64,000 nucleotides of DNA, taken from the NCBI GenBank assembly GCA_949126835.1, contig OX421497.1:25295612-25359611 (forward strand), given 5' to 3'. Made by a program: the position numbers and the translations under genes. A model generated the notes under the pieces. The model saw only the letters and a program-made list of their open reading frames with translations, did no database searches and was not told where the DNA came from. The stretch comes from Anisus vortex. Taxonomy: Eukaryota; Mollusca; Gastropoda; Planorbidae. Shown here piece after piece: positions 12,361-23,184 of the stretch (its first letter is position 1; every line of letters starts with the position of its first letter).

Positions 12361-13220
12361 TTAAATGATATCACTAAATAATTGTTCTTATGAAAGCAGA
12401 TTACAATATGTTGAAGCAACAGATATTGTAATAGAATTGAAGAGATGACTACAAAATACATTTGTAAGCCTACGCCTGATTAAATATTCCCCCTGTAAAT
12501 AGTAAATTATATAAGTTGTATTGTTGTAAAGATCTTTGATGTTAAAGAAATGCATCATATATTCTAACAAAATTAGTATTAGTATGATAATGCTTGACAT
12601 TTCTATGATTAATTTCAGCCTATACAGACCGATCTAATTTCGGTCACCTCGATATTGTAGCCTATTGGTTTCGTAATGTGCACAAAAATGATACTTTCTT
12701 TCAATATGTAGATTTAAAGAATATTTTAAAACATAAGACAGAGTATATGACTGGTCCTAAACATTAAAATGGTGTTATATCGAGAGAAGACGTCCTTTTT
12801 ATAAAACGCAGAATAAAGCTTATTCAAAAAAGTTTCAATTTTTAAATATATAAATGTAGGCCTAAGGGTGATGATGGGTTGTTGTTGTTTTTTTTTTTTT
12901 GGGGGGGGGGGGGGTAGGGGCGTTTCGAGTCAAAGATCATCCTTGGAATGTATAATATACAGATCAGAGACTTTAACCGTTCTAAGTGTAGACGAAACAC
13001 AAGTTGTTATGGTTAGATGTGTAAAAATTTGTTTTTAGATCATGTAAAAATTATATTCTTAAATATAAATATATCATTACTTTTGGTTAATTTGTGTTCT
13101 ATGTCTTTGAAAGATAAAACCAGAAACTGACTGTGTAATCCTGCTGGACTTTCCACAATTAATACCGTCTAACCATCAGGGATTGATAGACTCTGTGAAA
13201 CCCTCCAGACTAGGGTAAAA
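12361..13220. other. Gene-free stretch
   Basis: AT-rich, with a T13/G14 junction at about 12887-12914. No further Helitron helicase sequence was recognised. Confidence 0.5.
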
Positions 13221-13225
13221 AAAAC

Positions 13226-13300
13226 AACTGGTTTTCACCAGAACTCGAACCCGGGACCTTCGGCCATCCGAGCGCGGTGTCGCTAGACCAGTTCCCCATG
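13226..13300 (-). mobile_element. tRNA-like SINE head (fragment)
   Basis: On the minus strand the segment contains an A-box-like TGGTCTAGCGACACCGCG and a B-box-like GGGTTCGAGTTC. The CCA end and cloverleaf of a true tRNA are not recognisable, so it is most likely the head of a SINE. Confidence 0.6.
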
Positions 13301-14279
13301 ATTGTTACAATAATATCTAGACATTTTATATAGGTTGTCGAGCTAGTTATCTTATCCAATAGACTATAACAGGATGGAGTCGTAATGATTATGAAGGTCT
13401 AATAAATATAAAATTAATCTATAAAGTCACTTAAAACTAGGCCACTGTATCTTTATTGCACCATTTTGTTTCTTCTCGTTAGTTCACACTTTGCACATCA
13501 CACGAGAACATATCATACTTTCGGGAAGATATCTGGTTCGGAGCCACTCTACCATGGCATCTGGATGTCAAATCAAACACGCGCCCGAATGACGCAACAG
13601 TATGTACGAGATCTGCCAATTCTGGCAGTGTGCAATTTGTGCACACATTTTTGACAGTGTATTTTCGGGGAAGGAGCGCTATGTTGGAGGTTTCAAAATT
13701 TGAGATGCAGAGCGGGAGAGGGTGGAGGGCGCCAGTCTTAAGCAATTTCTCCCACCTGAATGTGATTTCTTTTTTCCAGTCTAAGAGGTGTGTAAAGAAA
13801 AAGTCGTAGCACGCTAGGAAAGTCTCAATGGTTATGGCTAAACGCAAGACGCTATTTGGACATTAAATGTCACAGCATAGATAAATGCAGTCATTATTGG
13901 CTTTATCCCGTGTTGCAGGCGTGCCATGTTCACACGCACCATAGCAAAACAGTTTTATCTGCTTCTAGTTACATATATATATATATTTTAAATGTGGGAG
14001 GTAGGAGTCTAGGATGTCGATTTTCTTTAGTGCTATCACGCCTCCCCTCACCCACAAAGCACCCATTCAGATTGTCATAAGTGCAAAATCTGTCACACTC
14101 TTACACAACTATGAATCTTGCTTAACAATTCCCAATAGGCCCATGTCCTTAACATTCTCAATAATATTTGAAATGTAATTGAATTTTCTCCTAGACAAGC
14201 ATTCTGTTGGTGTGATAGATAAGGGGGTGGGGGTGGAGTAGCGTTAGAAATACAATTAGAAAAACGAATTTGCTATCTA
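13301..14279. other. Gene-free stretch
   Basis: The open frame on the minus strand at 13479-13847 (122 codons) has no recognisable domain and no compelling splice sites. Nothing else supported. Confidence 0.4.
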
Positions 14280-14660
14280 GATGATTAATCAATTGATAAG
14301 CTTTACAGATTTATTGGCCACTTCATTTGCAGACCGATTAACGTGATTGGTTAATTGATTTGCAGATCGGTTGGCTGATTGGCTAGTTAAATAGGAAACT
14401 AAAAAGATGATTGGCTAGTGATTTATTTTCATACCGAAAAGATTATTGGTTAATTGATTTGTAAACTTAAACGATAATTGGCTAATGGTATTCATACTGA
14501 AATGATGATTGGTTAATTGATTTATAAACTTAAACGATAATTGGCTAATGATTTGGAAACTGTAAAGATAATGGTAATTAAGTCGCTAACTGAAAGATGA
14601 TTGGCTAATGATTTGTAAACTGAAAAGATAATTGGCTGATTGTTTGGAAAACTGGTTGTT
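14280..14660. repeat. Degenerate ATTGGCTAATGATTT repeat
   Basis: Words such as GATTGGCTAATGATTTGTAAACTG and GGTTAATTGATTTGTAAACT recur about every 45-50 bp. This is an old, decayed minisatellite within the putative first intron of the Reeler gene. Confidence 0.65.
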
Positions 14661-14863
14661 TGGCTGATAGAGTATATACATGATAGGATATAAATAGGCC
14701 ATTGAGATTTGACCCATCGTTTAACAATGATTGAGTAATGGATTGATTATGTGATTGATTGTGTTTATAAAACGATCGGTAAAATGTATTGATTGATAAG
14801 TGTCTTGAAGACACAATAACACACTTAGATGTTCAAAGGTATTGGAGGCAGAACTTGTCTTAC

Positions 14864-15086
14864 CTGTGTACGTTTCACCTGGCCTGTAGGTGTCTGGACC
14901 GGGTAATCCTTCAATGATAATCCGAAATCCGTTATCCCCAACTGTCTTTTCTGCAGTCGTGTGAATGGGTTTCCTTTCACAGATCTGCTTGGCGTAGGAG
15001 GCGATGCTGCCCTCTGCTGGCAGACGTTGCAGACACAGCAGCACCAGAGCCGTTGCTATGGTAACGTAATGGTAGTTAGGCGCCAT
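14864..15086 (-). CDS. First coding exon, secreted Reeler-domain (spondin-1-like) protein
   Basis: The ATG at 15086 opens a signal peptide (MAPNYHYVTIATALVLLCLQ; cleavage probably after PAEG). It is followed by the beginning of a Reeler domain: a first Cys in QICERKP, then the hallmark GFRIIIEGLPGPDTYRPGET. The exon ends at a consensus donor (ACACAG|GTAAGA) at 14864 in phase 1. The spacing from Cys to the Y-x-PG motif resembles the N-terminus of F-spondin/spondin-1, a secreted matrix adhesion protein. Other Reeler proteins (ferric-chelate-reductase-like or defence-protein types) remain possible. Later exons would lie at lower coordinates; none was recognised, so intron 1 is long or the gene continues off the window. 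Confidence 0.65.
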
Positions 15087-15215
15087 CTTTTTTTTTATAT
15101 GTAAAAATGCTTTTCGGACGAAATGTGATTGGTTAAAGAGCACGACGATATGAATTTTTATTGGCCGGTTTGTCTGACGTGAGGTAGAATAAAGTGCTCA
15201 ATGCATTAGTGCTAG
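15087..15215 (-). promoter_or_regulatory. Probable 5' region of the Reeler gene
   Basis: Upstream of the ATG (minus strand) are two CCAAT words (ACCAATCACATT at about 15122-15133 and GGCCAATAAA at about 15155-15164) and a CACGTCAG near 15172-15180. The transcription start is not determinable, and the TATAAAA next to the ATG is too close to be the TATA box for this start. Confidence 0.3.
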
Positions 15216-15559
15216 TACTCAGTACATTGTTAGAAGTACACTCATTGATCACGCTACGATCGTGTGAGAAAAAGTACACAAGTAAATACTTAGTGACGCA
15301 TTGTCTGATTACCTTATTCATCTAGCTGTCTATATATATGTAGTCTATTTATCTATATAGCTATCTCTAAATCTATATACATAAACGTAACTATAGATCT
15401 ATGTGATCTAAACATCTATATCTATCGTAATATCTATCCGTCTAGGTAAATCCGTCTTCTGTAAATCTATCTATTCATCCATCCAACTATCTATCTATCT
15501 ATCTTTCTAATCCATATCGATAAGGGAAAAAAGTCACAAAACAGTAACCACCATAGCTG

Positions 15560-15830
15560 TAATATATACAGACTGTCTTATATACAGACTGTCTTATATA
15601 CAGACTGTCTTATATACAGACTGTCTTATATACAGACTGTCTTATATACAGACTGTCTTATATACAGACTGTCTTATATACAGACTGTCTTATATACAGA
15701 CTGTCTTATATACAGACTGTCTTATATACAGACTGTCTTATATACAGACTGTCTTATATACAGACTGCTGATTGTCTTATATACAGACTGTCTTATATAC
15801 AGACTGTCTTATATACAGACTGTCTTTCTG
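15560..15830. repeat. 16 bp minisatellite, about 16 copies
   Basis: The unit TATATACAGACTGTCT is repeated almost exactly, with one slightly disturbed copy near 15766-15776. Confidence 0.95.
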
Positions 15831-15902
15831 TCTTTCTATTTATATCTATCTAATTTTAGTTAATTTTCTACCGTCTTTTAATCTGGTTACCTGTCTACAT
15901 CA

Positions 15903-16018
15903 CCTATCTATCTATTTATCTATCCATCTATCTATCTATCTATCTATCTATTTATCTATCCATCTATCTATCTATCTATTTATCTATCTATCTATTTATC
16001 TATCTATCTATCTACCTT
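15903..16018. repeat. (TATC)n microsatellite
   Basis: ATCT/TATC tetranucleotide run with TTTATC and CCATC variants. It belongs to the same GATA-type simple sequence as the large array near 22.2-22.8 kb. Confidence 0.9.
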
Positions 16019-16059
16019 TATTACTCTCTAAACAGAACGCTTGATCCATCATAAACTAA

Positions 16060-17520
16060 ATATCAATGTACGCGTGTATTTATGTATATAATATATGAAA
16101 TCAACTATGATGTCTAATATATGTATACAATCATTAAAAAAAAAACTTACATTGACATTTATAGGTTAAAGTACACCTGAAATAATTTATTCATCGCCCG
16201 ACATAGATCATCTTACGGAAAGAAACACTATTTTTAGATTCACACACACACACACACACGCACACTAAAACCGCTAAAAATATTGAAAAGTTTGCACTAA
16301 TATTTAAAATGGAGTTAGAGTCATTCAGTATTTTATCTACGTCAGTTCAGATTTCTTTACTCTAGCGAGTTAACTCTATTCAACCTAACCAGTGCATGTC
16401 TCCTGCCTTGAACCTGTATTAAAACGCTCCAAAATCTGTCGCCCCACTCACTGGGCTAATTATACATTTACCCCTCATTCTTTTTCTTTTTTAAATGCTT
16501 TTGAACAATTTTGTCTAGTTAATTGTCGTGGGGGTAAACAGACGGATGACCGTCTATCGCCCCCCCCTCCCCCTCGCCCCCCTCCCCACACACCCATTGT
16601 CCCATTATTCTTGAGAAATTTTGTTTTACTAAACGGATCTATTAAAATGTCTGCGTCACGGGGAGAAAAGAAAAAAGAAGTCAATTTTTTTGTGATATAG
16701 ACATGCCCCTCCCCCCCCCCCCCCCCGCCCCACTACCCCACCCCGTCCACCCAGCATGGGAGACTTTACGCAGAAGCTCAAGTCTATACGTTTTGTTTTT
16801 TTAAATCGTCTGGTTTAGCTTTCCGTCTTCTTTGCGATGTCCATGAAATGTGCCCTGGCTTCTTAAGGGTTAAAGTAAATTTATTGGATTTCAATATATA
16901 CGCAAAATGACACTATTAATTTGATTATGGGATTTTTGAATTTTCACATACTAGAAGATATCCATTGTTTTCACAGCGACAAAATTGTTTTTTATATCTA
17001 TTTTCTTGTTGTTGTTTGTGTGTGTGTGCAATAGCGTCTACTCTTTGATCTACAGCGTAACGTTGTCAGATATAATATCCATAGATATTATTCAGGTAAG
17101 TGTCAGGTTTCATCGAATTTTAAATGTTTCTTATAGTTTATAGTTCTCGCTTTTCGTGGTGTGTGTGTGTGTGAGAGAGGGGGGGGCTTTGTTGGCTGGT
17201 TGGGGGGGGGGGGGGGGGGGGGGAGGCGGGTAAAGGGACTATAGCGATACACGCTATACACAAGTAACGTTGTTTCTTATACGACATGAGTTACGAAGCT
17301 AAACTGGTACTTTCATGTACGATATTATATATATTAATTTATGTTTCATTATTGTATTTAATGTGATGTTTTCTTGTATGTCTTCATACGTAGTTTTTTT
17401 TTACATATAAAATATATTTAGTGACATATTAGTGTAATATATATATACATTTTAATAAGGTATTTAGTGATATAAATGTTTTTAATGTATTTATTGATAA
17501 ATGCCTACATAGAATAAAGT
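16060..17520. other. Gene-free stretch with C- and G-runs
   Basis: No gene supported. Poly-C tracts lie at about 16560-16590 and 16706-16725, a CA repeat at about 16240-16258, and an uninterrupted G22 run at 17202-17223. Confidence 0.5.
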
Positions 17521-17522
17521 AT

Positions 17523-17745
17523 CCTGTTTGACCAATTTGATCCATGGACCGGTGAAGCAGCGTTCACCAGTTTCTGTGCATACTAAGAGATTGTCTGGCC
17601 TGCTGCCTTTTCCTTATCCCAACTAAAGTCAGGTACCCATCAGAGCTTGGTGGACTCAGGGAACAAATACAGGATTCGAACTCAGGACCTTCGGTAGGCT
17701 ACGCCAGCCACACGCGCTGCCGCTCGGCCACCGTGGCCTCCTTAT
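17523..17745 (-). mobile_element. tRNA-derived SINE (minus orientation)
   Basis: Read on the minus strand it begins with an A-box region (GGTGGCCGAGCGGCAGCGCG), then a B-box (GAGTTCGAATCC). The family body follows (GATGGGTACCTGA ... GATCAAATTGGTCA). Short similar flanks (ATAGAATA at about 17510-17517 and 17742-17749) may be the remains of its target duplication. Confidence 0.8.
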
Positions 17746-17849
17746 ATAGAATAGTTATGTAGGTAATTATCGATATTTATGTTTTATAAATGTTGAGCAC
17801 TCGACCTGGGCTGTTCGTATAATGTATCTAGTAATAAACACTATTGATT

Positions 17850-18430
17850 TAATAAAGTATTTAATAATATACAATGTTTCTTTACGGTATATAGTTATTC
17901 ACTCGTAATTGTTAAAAGGTAAATGTAAATAGTATTATTCAATGTAAATAGGTATTTAATGATAACAATATTTTTTTATAAAGGTATGTATTGATAAACG
18001 GGTAATTTTTTTTATATAAAAAGGTATTTTATGATATACAGGTCAACTTTCTTCGTAGGTATTTATTGATATAAAAGTATTTGTTGATATAAAGGTATTT
18101 TTATATAAAGGTATTTTTTTATAAAAAGGTAATTATTGATTAATTCTATCAACGTAAGGCTAATATTTTGTATATAAAAAATAATATACAGGTCAAGTAT
18201 TCTTTGAAGGTATTTTATTGATGCGTAGGTATTTAATGATATAAAGGTATTTCTTGATGTTAAGGTATTTATTGATGTAAAGGTTATTATTGATGCAAAG
18301 GTATTTATTGATATAAGGTTATTTAATGATATAATAGTATTTATTGATAAATGGTATTTGATGATATAAAGGTAGTTATTGATATAAAGGTATTTTCTAT
18401 AAACATATTTAGTGGTATCCAGGTAATGTT
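17850..18430. repeat. Degenerate AAGGTATTTATTGATAT repeat
   Basis: GGTATTTATTGATATAAA-like words recur irregularly about every 18-25 bp. No coding capacity. Confidence 0.7.
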
Positions 18431-19225
18431 TTTTTCCTTGTAGTTAGTGCTTTGCAGTCTACTGTTTATTCTGAAAGGCGGAAGGTATCAACAGATGTTT
18501 GGAATCGTGTGGGAAAAAAAAAGTTTGCAATAAACAAATCACTGGCAGGGAATTCAGTGCGGGGTTATGTAGCAATGGGGAGTTTTCTCGCTTCGTTTCG
18601 CTTCATAGAAGTCAGGAAATGTATGAAAGTCACGACACGGCTGACTGGCGTTACGCTGAACACACACACACAAACAAGCAGTGCGTTTATTTATTGACAT
18701 ATCATTATGCAAAGTGCTAATACCGTTTAGGGATATGCGTTTTTTTTTTTTAGAAGTTGATTATCATAATTGATATTTAAACAGTATAAAGATAACTTTT
18801 TTTTGCGAATATGATATGAACTGGTTTCTCCATTTAAAAAAAATATATATAGACTATATATAAATATAGACGATGTCAATTCTATGGTCTCAACATAGAT
18901 ATCAACACACCTTGATGTTTATCTAAAACATTATTAGAATACGTGTTTCAACGGCCTAACAACGAAGCCGTGTAGTCTGTTACTAGATTAAGCCAGATGA
19001 TTGTTAATGTCATACTATACAAGTCAACACAAAAGACTAATACATATCAATAGTTTGATACAACAGGAGTCTTGCTATTTGCTGTTTGTTTGTTTTTAAC
19101 ACAGGTTCTATCGGGCGATATCAACTAAATTTAGACACAGTAAATACATATAGTTATAAAATGTTTTTTTTTCTGACACATACAAATAATGTACGATTTC
19201 CCTTCTTGCTTTTGATGTATTATTT
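18431..19225. other. Gene-free stretch
   Basis: Short frames at 18452-18720 have no domain. Nothing else seen. Confidence 0.45.
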
Positions 19226-19229
19226 CCAT

Positions 19230-19600
19230 TGCGATATGAGTCAAATGTATAATTTCATCGGCAATGTGAGCATATCGTATAATTCCCTTGCAATATTTGT
19301 ACACTATATGATTATAATGTATAATTTCTGTGCGATATGATTATAATTTATAATTCCCCTGCGATATGAGTAGAAGTTATAATTTCCCTGCGAAATAAGT
19401 ATAGCCTAATGTATAGTTTTCCCTGCGATGTGGGTATATACATAGTCTATAATTTCCTTCGCAACATGAGTATATTTTATAATTTCCCCTGCGATGTTTG
19501 TATATTATATACCTTCCCCAGCATTGATTATAATTTTTAATTTCGCATGAAATTGGAGTGGGCTATATGAGAATAATTTATAATTTCCCTTGCGACATGT
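19230..19600. repeat. Degenerate TATAATTTCCCTGCGATATGAG repeat
   Basis: About ten diverged copies with the core TATAATTTCCCTGCGATATG are spaced roughly 30-40 bp apart. Confidence 0.7.
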
Positions 19601-19794
19601 AGCACTAGACCAAAGACGTTTATAAAGCGATGTGAGGGTAATAGTAATATTAATATCAAGTTAGTTTATTTAGAGGGTTACGTAAAAATGTCTTTAAGAA
19701 CAAATAAAACATTTAAATGGCTCTGTTTTTTTTGTTTTTCATGTAAATTTAAATCAATCGCATTACAATCGTTTGCCTTTGCTAATCTATATAT

Positions 19795-20156
19795 ATATAT
19801 ATAAAGTAGACCGTGTGTGTTTTCAACCAATCATATTAGTTAATTTGAAGACATGTGACCTTATTAATTAATTTACTTGCGATTCCACTTCGGACATGCG
19901 TCTTTGCTAGCTAAGTGGTTAACGTATCGGACTGCCATGCGGGCGACCCGGGTTCGATTCTTCAGTTAGTCTATATCTTTATTTTCTACAATTTTTTTTT
20001 ATTAAATTACTTTCCCTAAAAGTTTTCATAAAAAATATAGATCTATATTTATATATATTATTATTAGACTTAAAGCTTTCTGTTCATTGTAGCTTATACA
20101 AGTTTTATCTGTAGCAGGTCTGTTTTATTTTCTCTCGGGCAACGCCGGGCAATTTA
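19795..20156 (+). mobile_element. Possible tRNA-headed non-autonomous element
   Basis: A tRNA-like segment (CTAGCTAAGTGGTTAACG ... GACCCGGGTTCGATTCTTC, about 19907-19962) lies within a unit that ends in GGGCAACGCCGGGCAATTT (about 20138-20156). CCCGGGCAACGCCGGGC-type endings are common in dispersed invertebrate repeats. Boundaries are uncertain and no target duplication was confirmed. Confidence 0.35.
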
Positions 20157-20159
20157 GAA

Positions 20160-21550
20160 TGTTGTGTATGAAATATTAGGATAGGCTACTGTTTTTAAAT
20201 AAGCAGATAAGTGTGGGGAGATACCTCCCTCGTGCATTGATTGGCTCTGAATTATTGTCAAGAAATGACGAGCTTACCACTAATTACAAACTGGCAATGT
20301 TTGGTTTTCGTCTCTAGCATAGAACATTATTTAATAAAAAGCAGGTTTAACCTTTAGCGCTTGTAACACAAACTCCTTTGTATCCGAGATAGTATAATCC
20401 ATGGTGATAAATCCATGTGGATAACATAACTAGAAAACACCACTTCACTGTCACAAAAACACTGATAATCCAAGAGAATAATATTATTTTATTTTTTTCG
20501 CAAAGTGTTTGAAAAAAAAAAAGGGATCCTTTGGCTAAGTTTTGCTGTTACTTAAAAGTAAACCCAGCTTTGTAAGCGGAAAAACAACTTGAATTTTAGA
20601 TCATTGCAACACAGTAGCCATACAACAACATGGAATTAATTAGCGACAGTCTAGCTAGCTATCAGGTATTTTCCAGCCAGGGCTATTTGACTTTATTTTT
20701 TTCTGTCTCTCTCGCTTCTCCCCCTTTTTTTTTCTATCTACGGCAGGTGAGAAGTGGTGGGAGAGAAAAAATATTGAACGTAACACCAAGTAGGCCGAGC
20801 CGAACAAGTCGTCTGCTAGCGTTGCACTGTGGTAGGGCTGGCTGAACAAGGGACTTAACTGCCACTAAGCAGAATTGCTGGTTAATAAAGTAGTGGCGCT
20901 TATTTTATTGTGTTTTTATTTTTAAATTACATAAAACGAAGTAGCCTATGTAAAAAAACATGAAAAATTGAAAATATAAATTTTTAATACTAATTATTTT
21001 TGGAAACCCCTCCCCCTTCTTTTTATATAAGAGTTCAAAATATAAAAGGCCTATAGGCTATTGTATTATAATATGTTATAAAAAAAACAATGTAATACAA
21101 TATATGTTTCTAGCAATAAGATGATATTTTGTTGTATATTTTCACATTTTAAACTTCAATAAAAAAAATGTCTACTACTTTTAAAAATTACTAGATCTAG
21201 TTTTTTAATCAGATTTATTTTTGTAACGTAATGTGGCGCACTAGTTTGTGTGTGGCTCCTGCTCCAGATTCATACATTTCAGCGCCACATATACTGGTAA
21301 ATTAAAGCTGTAGAAAATTCCCTTGGTGCCTATTTCTTTCATGCCCTAACTTAGGGGCTTATTTTAACGGTTAATCCAGACTTGATCTGGCTAGATATAG
21401 GCCTACATACAGCTAACAATATTTCATTCTATCAATCTATTAATCTATTTATCAATCTAACAATGTATTTATCAATTTTGAAAGCAACGAAATATACAAA
21501 AATTTTCGTGTTTTTTTGTGTGTGTTTTTTTTTCGTCCTGAACTCTGCCG
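20160..21550. other. Gene-free stretch
   Basis: AT-rich. An ATG at 20630 opens a 12-codon frame ending at a GT donor-like site. Nothing supported beyond this. Confidence 0.4.
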
Positions 21551-21555
21551 TACAG

Positions 21556-21633
21556 GAACAATTAATGGATATGATTTCTTCAGAAGACTTTAACGCCAAC
21601 TTAATTAAACGCCAGTTTTCAAACGGTTTGTAG
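21556..21633 (+). CDS. Candidate terminal coding exon, unrecognised
   Basis: A long T/G-rich pyrimidine tract ends in CCGTACAG, a good acceptor. It is followed by 25 codons of balanced composition and a TAG: it opens EQLMDMISSEDFNAN and ends RQFSNGL. A dibasic KR precedes QFSNGL. No family was recognised and no partner exon is proven. A chance match is possible, so this is only a candidate. Confidence 0.2.
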   Translation, partial: EQLMDMISSEDFNANLIKRQFSNGL

Positions 21634-21639
21634 ATCCAG

Positions 21640-22160
21640 TTTTTTCCCCATCGCAGCTACGCTTGGTCTGCCCACAGCCCCTGCAGGTAGGGGAGCAGCC
21701 CCCTTACACCTGACGCCCGGCCTCTCAACACCTCCTTATGGAAAGAGATTGAGAGAGAAGGAAAGAGGGGGTGGGGGAGAGAGGGAAGGAGGCAGAGAAT
21801 ACGTCAAGAAATATTTCAACGTTTAACTTACCAGACAGGGTGTCGGAAAACATGGCGCTTGCCAAGGGGAAAGAAATCTGCAGAACATGTATTTAGTTGT
21901 TACTTTTCCCTGACATTATCTTATCCTATTATAAAACCTGGAATTTTTTTCTCTCACTCTTTCAGTTTTTTTCCCCGTTTGTGGGTGTGTGAGTTTTATT
22001 TAGAGCAATGTCAACTTTAAAAAAAAAAGATGTTCTGATAAAAGTTAAGTACGATAACAGATGAATGATTCTTTTTTTAAACATACGGATTGAGAGTTTG
22101 TCAGACGGATATACGCGAGACTATATTGACAGACAAATATGTAGCTATATCGATATATCG
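21640..22160. other. Gene-free stretch
   Basis: Contains a purine-rich patch (about 21740-21795) and A/T tracts. No gene or element recognised. Confidence 0.45.
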
Positions 22161-22163
22161 GAG

Positions 22164-22825
22164 ACGGCTAGATAGTCAGATAGATAGTCAGATAGATAGT
22201 CAGATAGATAGTCAGATAGATAGTTAGATAGATAGTCAGATAGATAGTTAGATAGATAGTCAGATAGATAGTTAGATAGATAGTCAGATAGATAGTTAGA
22301 TAGATAGTTAGATAGATAGTTAGATAGATAGTCAGATAGATAGTTAGATAGATAGTCAGATAGATAGTTAGATAGATAGTCAGATAGATAGTTAGATAGA
22401 TAGTCAGATAGATAGTTAGATAGATAGTCAGATAGGTAGTTAGATAGTCAGATAGATAGTCAGATAGATAGTCAGATAGTCAGATAGATAGTCAGATAGA
22501 TAGTCAGATAGATAGTCAGATAGATAGTCAGATAGATAGTCAGATAGATAGTCAGATAGATAGTCAGATAGATAGTCAGATAGATAGTCAGATAGATAGT
22601 TAGATAGATAGTTAGATAGATAGTCAGATAGATAGTTAGATAGATAGTCAGATAGATAGTTAGATAGATAGTTAGATAGATAGTTAGATAGATAGTCAGA
22701 TAGATAGTTAGATAGATAGTCAGATAGATAGTCAGATAGATAGTTAGATAGATAGTCAGATAGATAGTCAGATAGATAGTCAGATAGATAGTCAGATAGA
22801 TAGTCAGATAGATAGTTAGATAGAA
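22164..22825. repeat. GATA-rich 12 bp minisatellite, about 55 copies
   Basis: Units GATAGATAGTCA and GATAGATAGTTA are interspersed: the first third alternates them, the middle is almost pure TCA type, and the end is mixed. Long open frames across it (TIYL repeats on the minus strand) are by-products of the 12 bp period. Confidence 0.95.
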
Positions 22826-22924
22826 AGACGGTCTAATGGATAGGTAGATGGATTGATTGATTGATTGATTAATAGATACACAAAAAGAATAATACTTATT
22901 TAGATAATTATACACCATCAATAA

Positions 22925-23150
22925 GGGAATAGGTGGACTAGTGGTAGCGCACTGGACCAAGACCATCAGAAGTATTTAAGTAGGTCTGGACCAGGTTGGT
23001 ATACCAAAAGGTTCCTGCTGGTAGTAATCCTGGTGAAGGGCTAGAATTTGCTCTCGGGTCTGGAGGTGGTCCCCAAGTCTGCCCAGCTCTGGGTACTTGA
23101 GAGTATGTGTGAATGAGTGAGGCGGCTGGTCATTGTGTGAGGCAACTTGT
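22925..23150 (+). mobile_element. tRNA-derived SINE
   Basis: An A-box-like GTGGACTAGTGGTAGCGCAC at about 22932 is followed by a body with CTCGGGTCTGGAGGTGGTCC and CCAGCTCTGGGTACTTGAG. This body matches the other SINE copies here, read in plus orientation. It lies directly before the truncated LINE. Confidence 0.7.
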
Positions 23151-23184
23151 TACTCAAACTGATCGGTATACTTACATACTTACT

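Noticed and set aside
13479..13847. 122-codon minus-strand open frame
   Set aside because: No recognisable motif or splice context; composition unlike the recognised coding exons.
19907..19962. Functional tRNA gene
   Set aside because: A- and B-box-like words are present, but acceptor and other stems do not pair; it resembles a SINE head.
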